Shown here: positions 55,685 through 64,000 of the stretch, piece by piece
Layout of the letters: each line of letters starts with the position of its first letter
Numbering within the stretch: the first letter of the stretch is position 1
Source: Micromonospora chokoriensis
Lineage (GTDB): Bacteria; Actinomycetota; Actinomycetes; Mycobacteriales; Micromonosporaceae
DNA: 64,000 nucleotides
Direction: 5' to 3'
NCBI RefSeq assembly: GCF_900091505.1
Contig: NZ_LT607409.1
Span: 1,674,001 to 1,738,000 of the forward strand
The notes under the pieces: model-generated
What the model was told of the DNA's origin: nothing
Seen by the model: only the letters and a program-made list of their open reading frames with translations
The model's database searches: none
Position numbers and translations under genes: made by a program

Positions 55685-57742
55685 ATGGCAGAGCCGTGGC
55701 GGGACCGGGCGCGACGGGCGGTCGAGTGGAACTGGCGGCTGCGCTCCGCCGGCGATCCGCGCCCGCACTACGTGGTCTGCGGCAAGGACGCGCTCGCCTA
55801 CTACGTGGCCCGGGCGATGCTCGAATCCGACCTGCCGGTCGGTGGGGCCCGGGTGACGGTCGTGGTGCCCGAGCGCTACCGCAGCAACGGCCCGGACGTG
55901 GCAGCGCTGCGGGGGGTCCGGGTGGTCCGCTCGGATCGGCTGGACGTGGCCACCTTCGAGGCCGCCGGTCTGGTCGGGGCCGCCGGGTTGGCCCTGCTGC
56001 ACCAGGACGACGTGGGCAACCTGCACGCCGCGCTCTGCGCGCAGGCCGTCGACCAGCGGGTCCGGCAGGTGCTGCGGATGTTCAACGGCACCCTCGCCGA
56101 CGGCGTACGCAAACTGCTGAAGGCACCGGTCGAGGTGCTCTCCGACGCCGAGATGGCCGCGCCGGCCTTCGTGGCCGCCGCGCTCGGCGAGGTCGACCCC
56201 AGCTCCTTCCAACATCGGGACAAGACGCTGCGGGTGGCGCGGCGGGCCGACGTCCGACCGCAGGACGTGGTGTGCGCGTTGGCCCACCTCACCGAGGCGC
56301 AGGGCGTGGAGTTGCTGCCGGCCGAGCAGGCCGGCGCGGACCTGGTGCTCGCCGAGGCGACCGGGCAACCGCCGGGCACCGAGGTCGCCGCCCGTCGGTT
56401 GGTCCGGGCCCGTCGACGGCGTCGCCCGGTCGCCGTACTGGTGCGGGCCGTACGGGGTTTCGCCACCCGCAAGATCGGCATCGCGGTGATGCTGGTGCTC
56501 GCGCTGATCGCGGTGCTGGGGGCGCTGATCTCCCGCGCCGAGGACGTGTCTCCGTTGGAGGCGTTGTATCTGACGCTCGTCACCACGCTCAGCGGCGCCG
56601 ACCCGGACACCGCCAAACCGGCGGACGCGCAGATCATGCAGGTGGTGCTCAACCTGGCCGGGTTGGCGCTGATCCCGCTGATCACCGCGGTGGTGGTGGA
56701 CGGCATCGTCAACGCCCGGCTGGCCCTGCACACCGGCCGGTTGCTGCCGGCCCGGGCCGGGCACGTCGTGGTGATCGGCCTGGGCAACGTCGGCACCCGG
56801 GTCATGGCGCAACTGCGCGAGTACGACGTCGAGGTGGTGGCGATCGACAAGGATCCGGAGCCGCGCGGTGCCGCCCTGGCCCGTCAACTGGAGGTGCCGC
56901 TGGTCGTCGGGGACGCCGCGCTGCCGGAAACGCTCGTCGCCGCGTCGGTGGGGGACTGCCAGGCGCTGGTGGTGGCGTCCACCGACGACGTGGCCAACCT
57001 GGAGGCGGCGCTCGCCGCTCGCGATCTGCGCAGCGATCTGCGGGTGGTGCTGCGGTTCTTCGACGGTGACTTCGCCGAGCGGGTGGAGGAGACCTTCGCC
57101 CTCGGGGTGTCCCGGTCGGTCTCCTACCTGGCCGCCCCGGCCTTCATCGGGGCGCTCACCGAACGCGCGGTGATCACCACCATTCCGGTCGACAGGCACG
57201 CGCTGCCGGTGGCCGAGGTGCCGGTCGCCGCCGGCTCCGAGCTGGACGGACGACCGCTGGACGTGGTCAACCGGGACGGGCAGGTCCGGCTGATCGCCCG
57301 GACCCCGGCCGGCGGTGGCCGGACGATCTGGTGGAAGGACCTCGACCCCCGGCAGGTGATCTTCGCGGGCGACCGGTTGACGGTGGTCGCCCGGCGGCGT
57401 GGGCTGGACTGGCTGACCCGACAGTGCGCGCCACCCGTGCCGGGCCGGACGCTGACGCCCCCCGGCCACGTCGGGTCGGTGCCCCGGCCCGTGCCGGCGG
57501 CACCAGGTGCCGCCCGATCGCTGCCCGTCCCCGCCGAGCACGACTCGGCGGTTGGGCCGAGCGATCAGGAGGTCGCGGCCTCCGCCCCGGGCGCGGCCCA
57601 CCCGGTGTCACCGTCCCGCTCGTCGGCCGTCGGGGCCGTGCCGCCAGCCCAGGTTGGGGGCGCTGACCTGTGGTCCGGCCCTTCGACGGATGACGCCCGT
57701 ACCCGGGACGAGCCTGATCCCCACGCGACACGGTCGGGCTGA
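55685..57742 (+). CDS. Ion-channel-like membrane protein with two TrkA (RCK) domains
   Basis: 685 residues. N-terminal Rossmann NAD-binding domain (YVVCGKDALAYYVARAML), basic region, first helix (IAVMLVLALIAVLGALI), pore-like segment, second helix (LNLAGLALIPLITAVVV). A second TrkA-N domain (GHVVVIGLGNVGTRVMAQL) and a TrkA-C domain follow, then a Pro-rich tail. Layout matches RCK-gated channels, but the filter region reads TLVTTLSGADPD instead of TVGYGD. Ion selectivity is therefore uncertain. Confidence 0.82.
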   Translation: MAEPWRDRARRAVEWNWRLRSAGDPRPHYVVCGKDALAYYVARAMLESDLPVGGARVTVVVPERYRSNGPDVAALRGVRVVRSDRLDVATFEAAGLVGAAGLALLHQDDVGNLHAALCAQAVDQRVRQVLRMFNGTLADGVRKLLKAPVEVLSDAEMAAPAFVAAALGEVDPSSFQHRDKTLRVARRADVRPQDVVCALAHLTEAQGVELLPAEQAGADLVLAEATGQPPGTEVAARRLVRARRRRRPVAVLVRAVRGFATRKIGIAVMLVLALIAVLGALISRAEDVSPLEALYLTLVTTLSGADPDTAKPADAQIMQVVLNLAGLALIPLITAVVVDGIVNARLALHTGRLLPARAGHVVVIGLGNVGTRVMAQLREYDVEVVAIDKDPEPRGAALARQLEVPLVVGDAALPETLVAASVGDCQALVVASTDDVANLEAALAARDLRSDLRVVLRFFDGDFAERVEETFALGVSRSVSYLAAPAFIGALTERAVITTIPVDRHALPVAEVPVAAGSELDGRPLDVVNRDGQVRLIARTPAGGGRTIWWKDLDPRQVIFAGDRLTVVARRRGLDWLTRQCAPPVPGRTLTPPGHVGSVPRPVPAAPGAARSLPVPAEHDSAVGPSDQEVAASAPGAAHPVSPSRSSAVGAVPPAQVGGADLWSGPSTDDARTRDEPDPHATRSG

Positions 57743-57765
57743 TCGTCCTGCATCTGCCGGCGTGG

Positions 57766-57798
57766 TTGTCGCACCCTGGCGTACGTTGTGCGTACAAT
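57766..57798 (+). promoter_or_regulatory. Promoter/operator of the toxin-antitoxin operon
   Basis: TACAAT at 57793-57798 is a strong -10 element; the GTG start at 57805 coincides with the expected transcription start (leaderless). GTACG and CGTAC (57781-57795) form a palindrome overlapping the -10, a likely autoregulatory site. TTGTCG at 57766-57771 is a distant possible -35. Confidence 0.5.
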
Positions 57799-57804
57799 CG
57801 TCTG

Positions 57805-58095
57805 GTGAGTGCGAAAGCGGAGCGGCTGCATCTACGGATAGACGAGCAGCAGAAGGCGTTGTTGGAGGCGGCGAGTGAAGCCGCCGGGGACAGCGTGTCG
57901 ACGTTCGTGTTGAAGGCGGCGACCGAGGCGGCGGCCGACGTGTTGGCTGACCGGCGGGCGTTCCTGCTGGACGAGGAAGCCTGGCGGGTCTTCGACGAGG
58001 CGTTGCAGGGGCCGGCGCAGGACGTCGCCGGGCTGCGGGAACTGTTGACCGGCCCGACGGTGCTCGACCCGCCGAACGACGGTGCGTCCCGGTGA
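57805..58095 (+). CDS. TacA-type (DUF1778) antitoxin
   Basis: 96 residues. N-terminal ribbon-helix-helix (ERLHLRIDEQQKALLEAAS, SVSTFVLKAATE), then a C-terminal toxin-binding region (DEEAWRVFDEALQGP). It neutralises the GNAT toxin next to it and represses the operon. GTG at 57805; its stop overlaps the toxin start. Confidence 0.92.
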   Translation: MSAKAERLHLRIDEQQKALLEAASEAAGDSVSTFVLKAATEAAADVLADRRAFLLDEEAWRVFDEALQGPAQDVAGLRELLTGPTVLDPPNDGASR

Positions 58096-58613
58096 GTTCC
58101 CGCTTCTCGGCTGTCGAGCCGCTGTCGGCGGGGTGCGTGGTGAACGGGTTCGACTGCGGCTCGCGCGCGCAGTCGATGTGGCTTGTCGACCACGCCCTGC
58201 AAGCCCACCGGGCGGGTTTGTCGCGGGTGTACGTGGTGCGGGACAACGAGCACTCGGATCAGCGAGTGGTCGGCTACTACGCCCTGGCTGCCGGCAGCGT
58301 CGCCCCGGCAGACGCCTCGCCCCGGCTACAACAGGGCGCTGGGCGCTATCACCAGCCGGTGGTGATCCTGACCCGGCTCGGGGTTGATCGCAGCGCCCAG
58401 GGCGTCGGGCTCGGTCGGGCGTTGGTGGTCGACGCCCTGCGACGAATCGCGGCTGCTGGCGAGGTCATCGGCGTGCGCGCGGTGCTCATTCACTGCGAGA
58501 CAGACGCCGCCCGTGACTTCTACCAGCGGTTGGCGAAGTTCGAGGCCAGTCCGACCGACCCCATGCATCTGCTGCTGCTGATGAAGGATCTCCGCCGCGC
58601 GCTCAGCGGCTGA
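58092..58613 (+). CDS. TacT-type GNAT toxin
   Basis: 173 residues. Acetyl-CoA motif VDRSAQGVGLGRALVVDAL, FYQRLAKFEASPTDP near the end. TacT toxins acetylate charged aminoacyl-tRNA and stop translation. GTGA overlap with the antitoxin gene. Intact length suggests an active pair. Confidence 0.92.
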   Translation: MSSRFSAVEPLSAGCVVNGFDCGSRAQSMWLVDHALQAHRAGLSRVYVVRDNEHSDQRVVGYYALAAGSVAPADASPRLQQGAGRYHQPVVILTRLGVDRSAQGVGLGRALVVDALRRIAAAGEVIGVRAVLIHCETDAARDFYQRLAKFEASPTDPMHLLLLMKDLRRALSG

Positions 58614-58681
58614 CCCTGCCGAACCGGGCAGTCGGCGGATCGGGCCGTAGGGACCGACCGGCGCTGAGTGACAATCCATGC

Positions 58682-61531
58682 ATGCGATTCCGCATCCTGG
58701 GGCCGACCCAGGTGCTGCTGGCCGACGGGCGCGAGATTCCCGTCGGCGGCCCTCGGCTGCGCGCGTTGCTGGCGCTCCTCCTGCTCGACGCCGGACGCGT
58801 CGTCTCCGCCGACCGGCTGATCGACGGCCTGTACGGCGAACACCCGCCCCGGGGCGCGGCCAACGCGCTCCAGTCCCAGGTGTCGCGCCTGCGGCAGGCG
58901 CTGCCCGCCGAGGAGAACCCGGTCGAGCTCCACCCGGCCGGTTACCGCCTCGCCGTGGACCCCGAGGACGTCGACGCCTACCGGTTCGAGCGACTCGCCG
59001 AGGCCGGGCGGCGTGCGCTCGACGGTGGTGACTGGCCCCGAGCGGCGACCGTGTTGCGCGAGGCGCTGGAGCTGTGGCGTGGCCCCGCCCTGACCGATGT
59101 GCCGGGCAGACCCGCGCGGGCGGCCCGGCTGGACGAGCTGCGGCTGGCCGCGATCGACGACCGGGTCGACGCGGACCTGGCGATGGGTGCGTCGGCCGCA
59201 CTGGTCGCGGAGCTACGGGAGTTCGTCGTCGCGCATCCGCTGCGGGAGCGGTCACGGGGCCAGCTCATGCGTGCCCTGTCCGCACTGGGTCGGCCGGCGG
59301 AGGCGCTGGCCGAGTTCGAGGCCGCCCGAAGCACGCTGGCCGAGCAACTCGGCACCGACCCGTCGGCGGAGCTGGCCGCGATCCACCTCGCGGTGCTGAG
59401 GGGCGCGGAGAACGGGTCGACCCGACGGGCGTTGCCGAGCCAGCTCACCACGTTCGTCGGCAGGGACGAGGAGCTCAAGCGCGTCGGTGAGCTGCTCGGT
59501 GAGCGGAGGCTGGTCACCCTCATCGGTCCCGGGGGAGCGGGCAAGACCCGGTTGGCGATCGAGGCAGCCGGCCGCCAGGACGGGGAGGTGTGCTTCGTCG
59601 AGTTGGCCGGGTTGGCAGACGGTTCGGACGTACCGCAGGCGGTGTCGACAGCGCTCGGCCTGCGCGACGCGGGCCTGCGCGCCCCGGCCGAGCCGGGTCG
59701 GCAGCCCACCGACCGGCTGGTCGAGGCACTCGTCGAGCGTCGGCTGCTGCTGGTGCTCGACAACTGCGAGCACGTCGTCGCCGATGTCGCCCGGCTGGCC
59801 GCCCGGCTGTTGGGCGCGTGTCCGGCGTTGCGTGTCCTGGCCACGAGCCGCGAGCCACTCGGGTTGGCCGGCGAGGCGCTGTGCCCGCTGTCCGGGCTCA
59901 CCGTGCCACCAGCGGGTGCGTCCGCGCGGCACGCCGACGACGTCGCGGCCGTCCGACTCTTCGCCCAGCGGGCCGCCGACGTCGCGCCCGACTTCACCGT
60001 CACGACGGCCAACGTCGACACGGTGCTGCGCATCTGCCGCACCCTCGACGGCCTGCCGTTGGCGATCGAGTTGGCCGCCGCCCGGCTGCGTGCGCTGCCC
60101 GTCGCCGAGGTGGCCGCCCGCCTCGACGACCGCGTGCGACTGCTGTCGATGGGCAGCCGGGCCGCGTCGCCGCGACACCGCACCCTCCGGGCGGTGGTCG
60201 AGTGGAGCTGGGACCTGCTCGACGACGCCGAACGCAGACTGGCCCGCCGCCTCACCGTCTTCGCCGGCGGCGCGACGCTGGAAGCTGCCGGCCAGGTCTG
60301 CGGCCTGCCCGGCGAGGACTTCGTGGAGGCGCTGACCGGTCTCGTCGACAAGTCCTTCGTGGAGATGTCCGGTGGTCGCTACCGGATGTTGGAGACGGTC
60401 CGTGCGTTCTGCGCCGAGCGTCTCGCCGACGCGGGCGAGGCCGACGACCAGCGTCGCGCGCACCTCGCGTACTTCCTGGAGTTCGCCTGGACCTCCAGCG
60501 ACCACCTCCGGCGCTCGGAGCAGTTGCACTGGTTGCGACGGCTCGACGCCGAACGGGACAACCTCCACGCCGCGCTGCGCCGCGCCACCGCAGCGGGCGA
60601 CGCGGCCGACGCGGCCGGGATGGTCGCGGCCCTGTCGTTCTACTGGTGGCTGCGCGGCATGCGCGGCGAAGGCGCCCGGCTGGCCGCCGACGTCCTCGGT
60701 CTGCTCGGCGTCGAAGCGCCTCCGATGCTGCGCGAGGAGTACGCGCTCTGCGTCTACAACGCCTCGCTCAGCGGAGCCGGGGCGCTGGACTCACTGGGTA
60801 CGCAGCGTGCCGTCATCAGCAGTCTCGACCGACCGCCGCGGCAACCCTTCCTGCTCTATCTGTCGGGAATCTCGGCCGGCCCGCCGTCGGGCGGATCCGA
60901 GCACGTCAACGAGCTGATGCGGGAGCTGCGGCGGCTGGTCGGCTCGGACGTGTGGATCAACGCGCTGGGCACGATGGGGAGCGGCTCGGCGCAGATGTGG
61001 AGTGGTGAATGGGACCAGGCCGGGACGCAACTGGAGATCGCCCTCGACGGTTTCCGACAGGTCGGGGACCGCTGGGGATCCATGATCACTCTGGGGGCGC
61101 TCGGCGAGCTCGCGGCCTGGCGCGACGACCCCGAAGCGGCGGGCGCCTACATGGACCAGGCCATGAGGCTGGCCGAAGAACTCGAATCGGTGGTCGACCA
61201 GGCCGACATGCTGCGTACCCGGGGCGAGATCAGGCTGCGCGCCGGTGACCTCCCCGCGGCGCGCGACGACTTCGCCGCCGCCCTGCTCCTCGCGCAGCGC
61301 AGCGGCGCACCGGAGTTCGTCTCCGCCGCCCGGCTCGGCCTCGCCCAGGTGGCACGACTGGGCGGCGACCTGGTCGAGGCGAGGCGGTTCTGCGAAGCGG
61401 CGTTGACCGGTGGCCTCACCGGCTGGTACGTCGGCGAGGCCACGAGGACGGAGGTCATGTTCGTTCTCGGACAGATCGCCGAGGCGGAGAAGGCCGGGCC
61501 TGGTGCGCTGCCGTCAGCGGACGGTGCGTGA
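58682..61531 (+). CDS. SARP-family regulator with NB-ARC ATPase and C-terminal helical repeats
   Basis: 949 residues. Winged-helix domain (MRFRILGPTQVLL), BTAD (about 95-240), NB-ARC with Walker A LIGPGGAGKTRLAIEA and LLLVLDNCEHVV, then helical repeats to the end. Resembles the 28308 regulator in design but belongs to a different subgroup (DNCEHV type). The DrrAB-like exporter 30 bp downstream is a likely target. Confidence 0.9.
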   Translation: MRFRILGPTQVLLADGREIPVGGPRLRALLALLLLDAGRVVSADRLIDGLYGEHPPRGAANALQSQVSRLRQALPAEENPVELHPAGYRLAVDPEDVDAYRFERLAEAGRRALDGGDWPRAATVLREALELWRGPALTDVPGRPARAARLDELRLAAIDDRVDADLAMGASAALVAELREFVVAHPLRERSRGQLMRALSALGRPAEALAEFEAARSTLAEQLGTDPSAELAAIHLAVLRGAENGSTRRALPSQLTTFVGRDEELKRVGELLGERRLVTLIGPGGAGKTRLAIEAAGRQDGEVCFVELAGLADGSDVPQAVSTALGLRDAGLRAPAEPGRQPTDRLVEALVERRLLLVLDNCEHVVADVARLAARLLGACPALRVLATSREPLGLAGEALCPLSGLTVPPAGASARHADDVAAVRLFAQRAADVAPDFTVTTANVDTVLRICRTLDGLPLAIELAAARLRALPVAEVAARLDDRVRLLSMGSRAASPRHRTLRAVVEWSWDLLDDAERRLARRLTVFAGGATLEAAGQVCGLPGEDFVEALTGLVDKSFVEMSGGRYRMLETVRAFCAERLADAGEADDQRRAHLAYFLEFAWTSSDHLRRSEQLHWLRRLDAERDNLHAALRRATAAGDAADAAGMVAALSFYWWLRGMRGEGARLAADVLGLLGVEAPPMLREEYALCVYNASLSGAGALDSLGTQRAVISSLDRPPRQPFLLYLSGISAGPPSGGSEHVNELMRELRRLVGSDVWINALGTMGSGSAQMWSGEWDQAGTQLEIALDGFRQVGDRWGSMITLGALGELAAWRDDPEAAGAYMDQAMRLAEELESVVDQADMLRTRGEIRLRAGDLPAARDDFAAALLLAQRSGAPEFVSAARLGLAQVARLGGDLVEARRFCEAALTGGLTGWYVGEATRTEVMFVLGQIAEAEKAGPGALPSADGA

Positions 61532-61561
61532 CCCGTCAGCGGACCCCCGCACCGTGGGGGC

Positions 61562-62551
61562 ATGACGACATTCGAAGTGGTCGCCGAGGGCCTGGGCAAG
61601 CGGTACGGCCCGACCCGCGCGCTGGACTCGTTCGACCTGGCCGTCCCGGCCGGCACGGTGTACGGGCTGCTCGGCCCCAACGGCGCGGGCAAGACGACGG
61701 CGGTACGGATCCTTGCCACGCTGCTGCGTTTCGACGCGGGCCGGGCCAGCGTGGCCGGGTACGACGTGCTGCGCCAGCCGGACGAGGTGCGCGCCCGGAT
61801 CGGGCTGACCGGGCAGTACGCGGCGGTCGACGAGACCCTCAGCGGCCGGCAGAACCTGGAGCTGTTCGGCCGGCTTTTCCGGCTCGACCGTCGGGCGGCC
61901 CGTCAACGCGCCGACGAGCTGCTGGAACGGTTCGCACTGGGGGACGCGGCGAGTCGCTCCGCCGGTGAGTACTCGGGCGGGATGCGCCGACGGCTGGACC
62001 TCGCCGCCAGTCTGATCCGTACCCCGCGGGTGCTCTTTCTCGACGAACCCACCACCGGCCTGGACCCGCGCAGCCGCAACCAGGTGTGGGACCTGGTTCG
62101 CGCCCTCGTCGCGGACGGGACCACAGTGCTGCTCACCACGCAGTACCTGGAGGAGGCCGATCAGCTCGCCGACCGCATCTCGGTGATCGACGCCGGGCGG
62201 GTGGTGGCCGAGGGCTCACCGGACGAGCTGAAGGCGATGACCGGCGGTGACCGGGTCGAGGTGGTGGTCCGCGAGGCCGTCGCCCTGACCCGGGCCGCCC
62301 GCGTCGTCGCGTCGATCTGCGACGCCGAACCCGACGTCGACCCGGAGGTCCGGCGACTCAGCGTCCCGGTGGCCGACCGGGTCGCCGGGCTGGTCGACGT
62401 GGTGCGTGCGTTGGACGACGCCGGAATCGCGGTCGAGGACATCGGTCTGCGGCGCGCGACGTTGGACGAGGCTTTCCTGTACCTGACCGGGCACCGGCCC
62501 GACGAGGCTCGCGAGCCCGTCGGGGTGGGACGAGAGGCGGACCTGGCATGA
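61562..62551 (+). CDS. ABC exporter ATPase, DrrA-like
   Basis: 329 residues. Walker A LLGPNGAGKTTAVRIL, signature YSGGMRRRLDLA, Walker B VLFLDEPTTGLDP, and the DrrA-type C-terminal domain (LRRATLDEAFLYLTGH). DrrAB pumps export daunorubicin and other hydrophobic compounds. Coupled to the permease by ATGA. Confidence 0.92.
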   Translation: MTTFEVVAEGLGKRYGPTRALDSFDLAVPAGTVYGLLGPNGAGKTTAVRILATLLRFDAGRASVAGYDVLRQPDEVRARIGLTGQYAAVDETLSGRQNLELFGRLFRLDRRAARQRADELLERFALGDAASRSAGEYSGGMRRRLDLAASLIRTPRVLFLDEPTTGLDPRSRNQVWDLVRALVADGTTVLLTTQYLEEADQLADRISVIDAGRVVAEGSPDELKAMTGGDRVEVVVREAVALTRAARVVASICDAEPDVDPEVRRLSVPVADRVAGLVDVVRALDDAGIAVEDIGLRRATLDEAFLYLTGHRPDEAREPVGVGREADLA

Positions 62552-63333
62552 CGGCGGCGGTGGCCGACGGTTGGACGATGACCAGGCGGAACATGATCCA
62601 CGTGGTCCGCTCGCCGGAGGAGCTGATCCTCTACTTCTCACTGCCGATCATGTTCGTGCTCGTCTTCGGGTACGTGTTCGGCAGCGGCATGCAGGTGGCC
62701 GGCGGTGGCAACTACCGCGAGTTCCTGCTGCCCGGTGTCTTCGTGATGACGATGCTGTACGGCCTGGGCGCCACCGCGACCGGCGTGGCGTTGGACCTCA
62801 GTCGCGGTGTCGTGGACCGGTTCCGGTCGATGCCGATGGCCCGGTCCGCCCTGATGACCGGTCGCAGTGCGGCCGACCTGCTCCGCGCGCTGCTGGAGAT
62901 GTCCACCCTGCTGGTCTGTGGTCTGCTCGTCGGGTGGCAGTGGCGGGAGGGTGTGGGCAGGGCGCTGCTCGCCGTCGGGCTGCTCCTGCTGCTGCGCGTC
63001 GCGATCACCTGGATCGGGATCTACCTGGCGCTGCTGGTCCGCAACCCGGACACCGTCGGCGTGATCGTCTTCCCGGCCGCGTTTCCGCTCACCGCGATCT
63101 CCAACGTGTTCGTGTCGCCCGAACTGATGCCGCCGGTCATCGGAACGATCTCGGAGTGGAACCCGTTGTCGGCCACCGTCGCGGCGATGCGTGAGCTGTT
63201 CGGCAACCCGGGGCTGGGTGGCGACTCCTGGCCGGCGGAGCACGCCCTGCTGTTGGCGGTGCTGTGGCCGGTGCTCCTGATCGCGATCTTCGCCCCGTTG
63301 GCGGTGCGCCGCTACCGGCGGTTGAGCCGCTGA
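62548..63333 (+). CDS. ABC-2 type exporter permease, DrrB-like
   Basis: 261 residues with about six membrane helices. FSLPIMFVLVFGYVFGSGMQ at the first helix and SNVFVSPELMPPVIGTISEW in the late loop are typical of DrrB. Works with the preceding ATPase. Its 3' end overlaps the convergent permease gene by 22 bp. Confidence 0.9.
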   Translation: MTAAVADGWTMTRRNMIHVVRSPEELILYFSLPIMFVLVFGYVFGSGMQVAGGGNYREFLLPGVFVMTMLYGLGATATGVALDLSRGVVDRFRSMPMARSALMTGRSAADLLRALLEMSTLLVCGLLVGWQWREGVGRALLAVGLLLLLRVAITWIGIYLALLVRNPDTVGVIVFPAAFPLTAISNVFVSPELMPPVIGTISEWNPLSATVAAMRELFGNPGLGGDSWPAEHALLLAVLWPVLLIAIFAPLAVRRYRRLSR

Positions 63334-64000
63334 CCGGACCGCCGGTGGCCCGCGCGTAGCGCGTACCAGGCGGCCCCGACGGCGAGCACGCCGAACCCGG
63401 CGAGGACGCTGCCGAGCGGCAGGTTGACCGCGAGCAGCAGACAGCCGACCAGCCCCAGACCGGCGACGACCCGGACCGGCAACCGTCGGTCCGGGTCCCG
63501 GCCCAACGTGAGCGCCGCCGCGTTGGTGATCGCGTAGTAGACCAGCACCGTGCAGCTGGAGAAGCCGATCGCCTGCCGTACGTCGCCGAGCAGCACCACG
63601 ACGATCACCACGGCGGCCACCGCCACCTCGGCCCGGTGGGGCACCTGGCGTACCCGGTGCACGGCGGCCAACGCCCCGGGCAGGTCGTGGCGGCGGGCCA
63701 TCGCGAGGGTGGTCCGGCCCACCCCGGCGACCAGGGACAGCAGCACGCCGACGACCGCGATCGTCGCCCCGGCCCGGACCACCCAGGCCAGGCCGGGCAG
63801 CCCGGCGGCGGTCACCACGTCGACCAGGGGCGCGGCGGACCCGGCCAGCCGGTCGGCGCCGAGCACGCCGAGCGTGACCACGGCCAGCACCAGGTAGATC
63901 ACGAACACCAGCCCGAGGGCCAGCGGCACCGCGCGGGGGATGGTCCGGTGCGGGTCGCGGACCTCCTCGCCGAGGGTGGCGATCCGGGCATAGCCGGCGA
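63312..64000 (-). CDS. APC-family amino-acid permease (N-terminus beyond window)
   Basis: The C-terminal part of a permease, open to the right edge. YARIATLGEEVRDPHRTIPR is the APC-family cytoplasmic loop; six or so helices follow (LGLVFVIYLVLAVVTLGVLG, VVGVLLSLVAGVGRTTLAMA). It probably imports an amino acid or amine. Partial. Confidence 0.85.
   Translation of the reverse strand, partial: AGYARIATLGEEVRDPHRTIPRAVPLALGLVFVIYLVLAVVTLGVLGADRLAGSAAPLVDVVTAAGLPGLAWVVRAGATIAVVGVLLSLVAGVGRTTLAMARRHDLPGALAAVHRVRQVPHRAEVAVAAVVIVVVLLGDVRQAIGFSSCTVLVYYAITNAAALTLGRDPDRRLPVRVVAGLGLVGCLLLAVNLPLGSVLAGFGVLAVGAAWYALRAGHRRSGQRLNRR

Overview
The window is high-GC, gene-dense actinobacterial chromosome. GTG starts, GGAGG-type ribosome binding sites, CarD, MsiK, SARP-type regulators, XRE/DUF397 pairs and RDD-domain proteins point to the Micromonosporaceae, most likely Micromonospora or a close relative. 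I saw no phage, plasmid or insertion-sequence genes and no CRISPR array. Nearly all of the window is coding, and convergent genes are usually separated by strong GC-rich hairpins.

Layout. 0-5 kb: an LpqE-like lipoprotein (cut by the window edge), then a small natural-product cluster (UbiA prenyltransferase, UbiG-type methyltransferase, acyl-CoA-dehydrogenase-like flavoprotein, type III polyketide synthase) resembling the alkylresorcinol-derived prenylated hydroquinone clusters of Actinoplanes. 5-9.3 kb: small membrane proteins, carD, ispD and ispF (the non-mevalonate isoprenoid pathway) and a TPR membrane protein. 9.4-12.8 kb: homogentisate catabolism (hmgA diverging from an uncharacterised gene plus fahA, around a perfect 29-bp palindrome). 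13-20 kb: secreted and cell-surface proteins, including a four-gene block (small LPXTG protein, large WxL-like protein, small WxL-like protein, DUF916-like membrane protein) whose composition matches the csc cell-surface complexes of Firmicutes. 20-28 kb: aromatic aminotransferase, two RDD proteins, hppD with a divergent Lrp-type regulator, a beta-propeller protein and a class I fumarase. HppD, HmgA and FahA make most of a tyrosine-to-fumarate route, and two fumarases lie nearby. 28-41 kb: a SARP/NB-ARC/TPR regulator, fumC, a decayed and frameshifted XRE/DUF397 neighbourhood, a GNAT enzyme, a CGNR regulator with an EamA transporter, a HAD phosphatase, a secreted subtilisin and a DUF559 protein. 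41-46.6 kb: IclR regulator, cysS, rlmB, a membrane sensor-domain protein, msiK and tRNA-Thr(TGT). 46.7-64 kb: AraC/VOC pair, phosphoglycerate-mutase-like protein, lipoprotein, enoyl-CoA hydratase, Ser/Thr kinase, HNH endonuclease with an upstream small ORF, a CrtU-like flavoprotein, an MSMEG_6728-type protein, a TrkA-domain channel-like protein, a TacAT toxin-antitoxin pair, a second SARP regulator beside a DrrAB-type exporter, and the end of an amino-acid permease.

The most unusual points are the csc-like surface cluster, the unassigned gene sitting where a maleylacetoacetate isomerase would be expected, a 21-bp hairpin that buries the ispD start codon, separation of carD-ispDF from cysS-rlmB by about 33 kb, three dispersed copies of one intergenic palindrome family, and an XRE regulator whose frameshift joins it in frame to the adjacent DUF397 gene.
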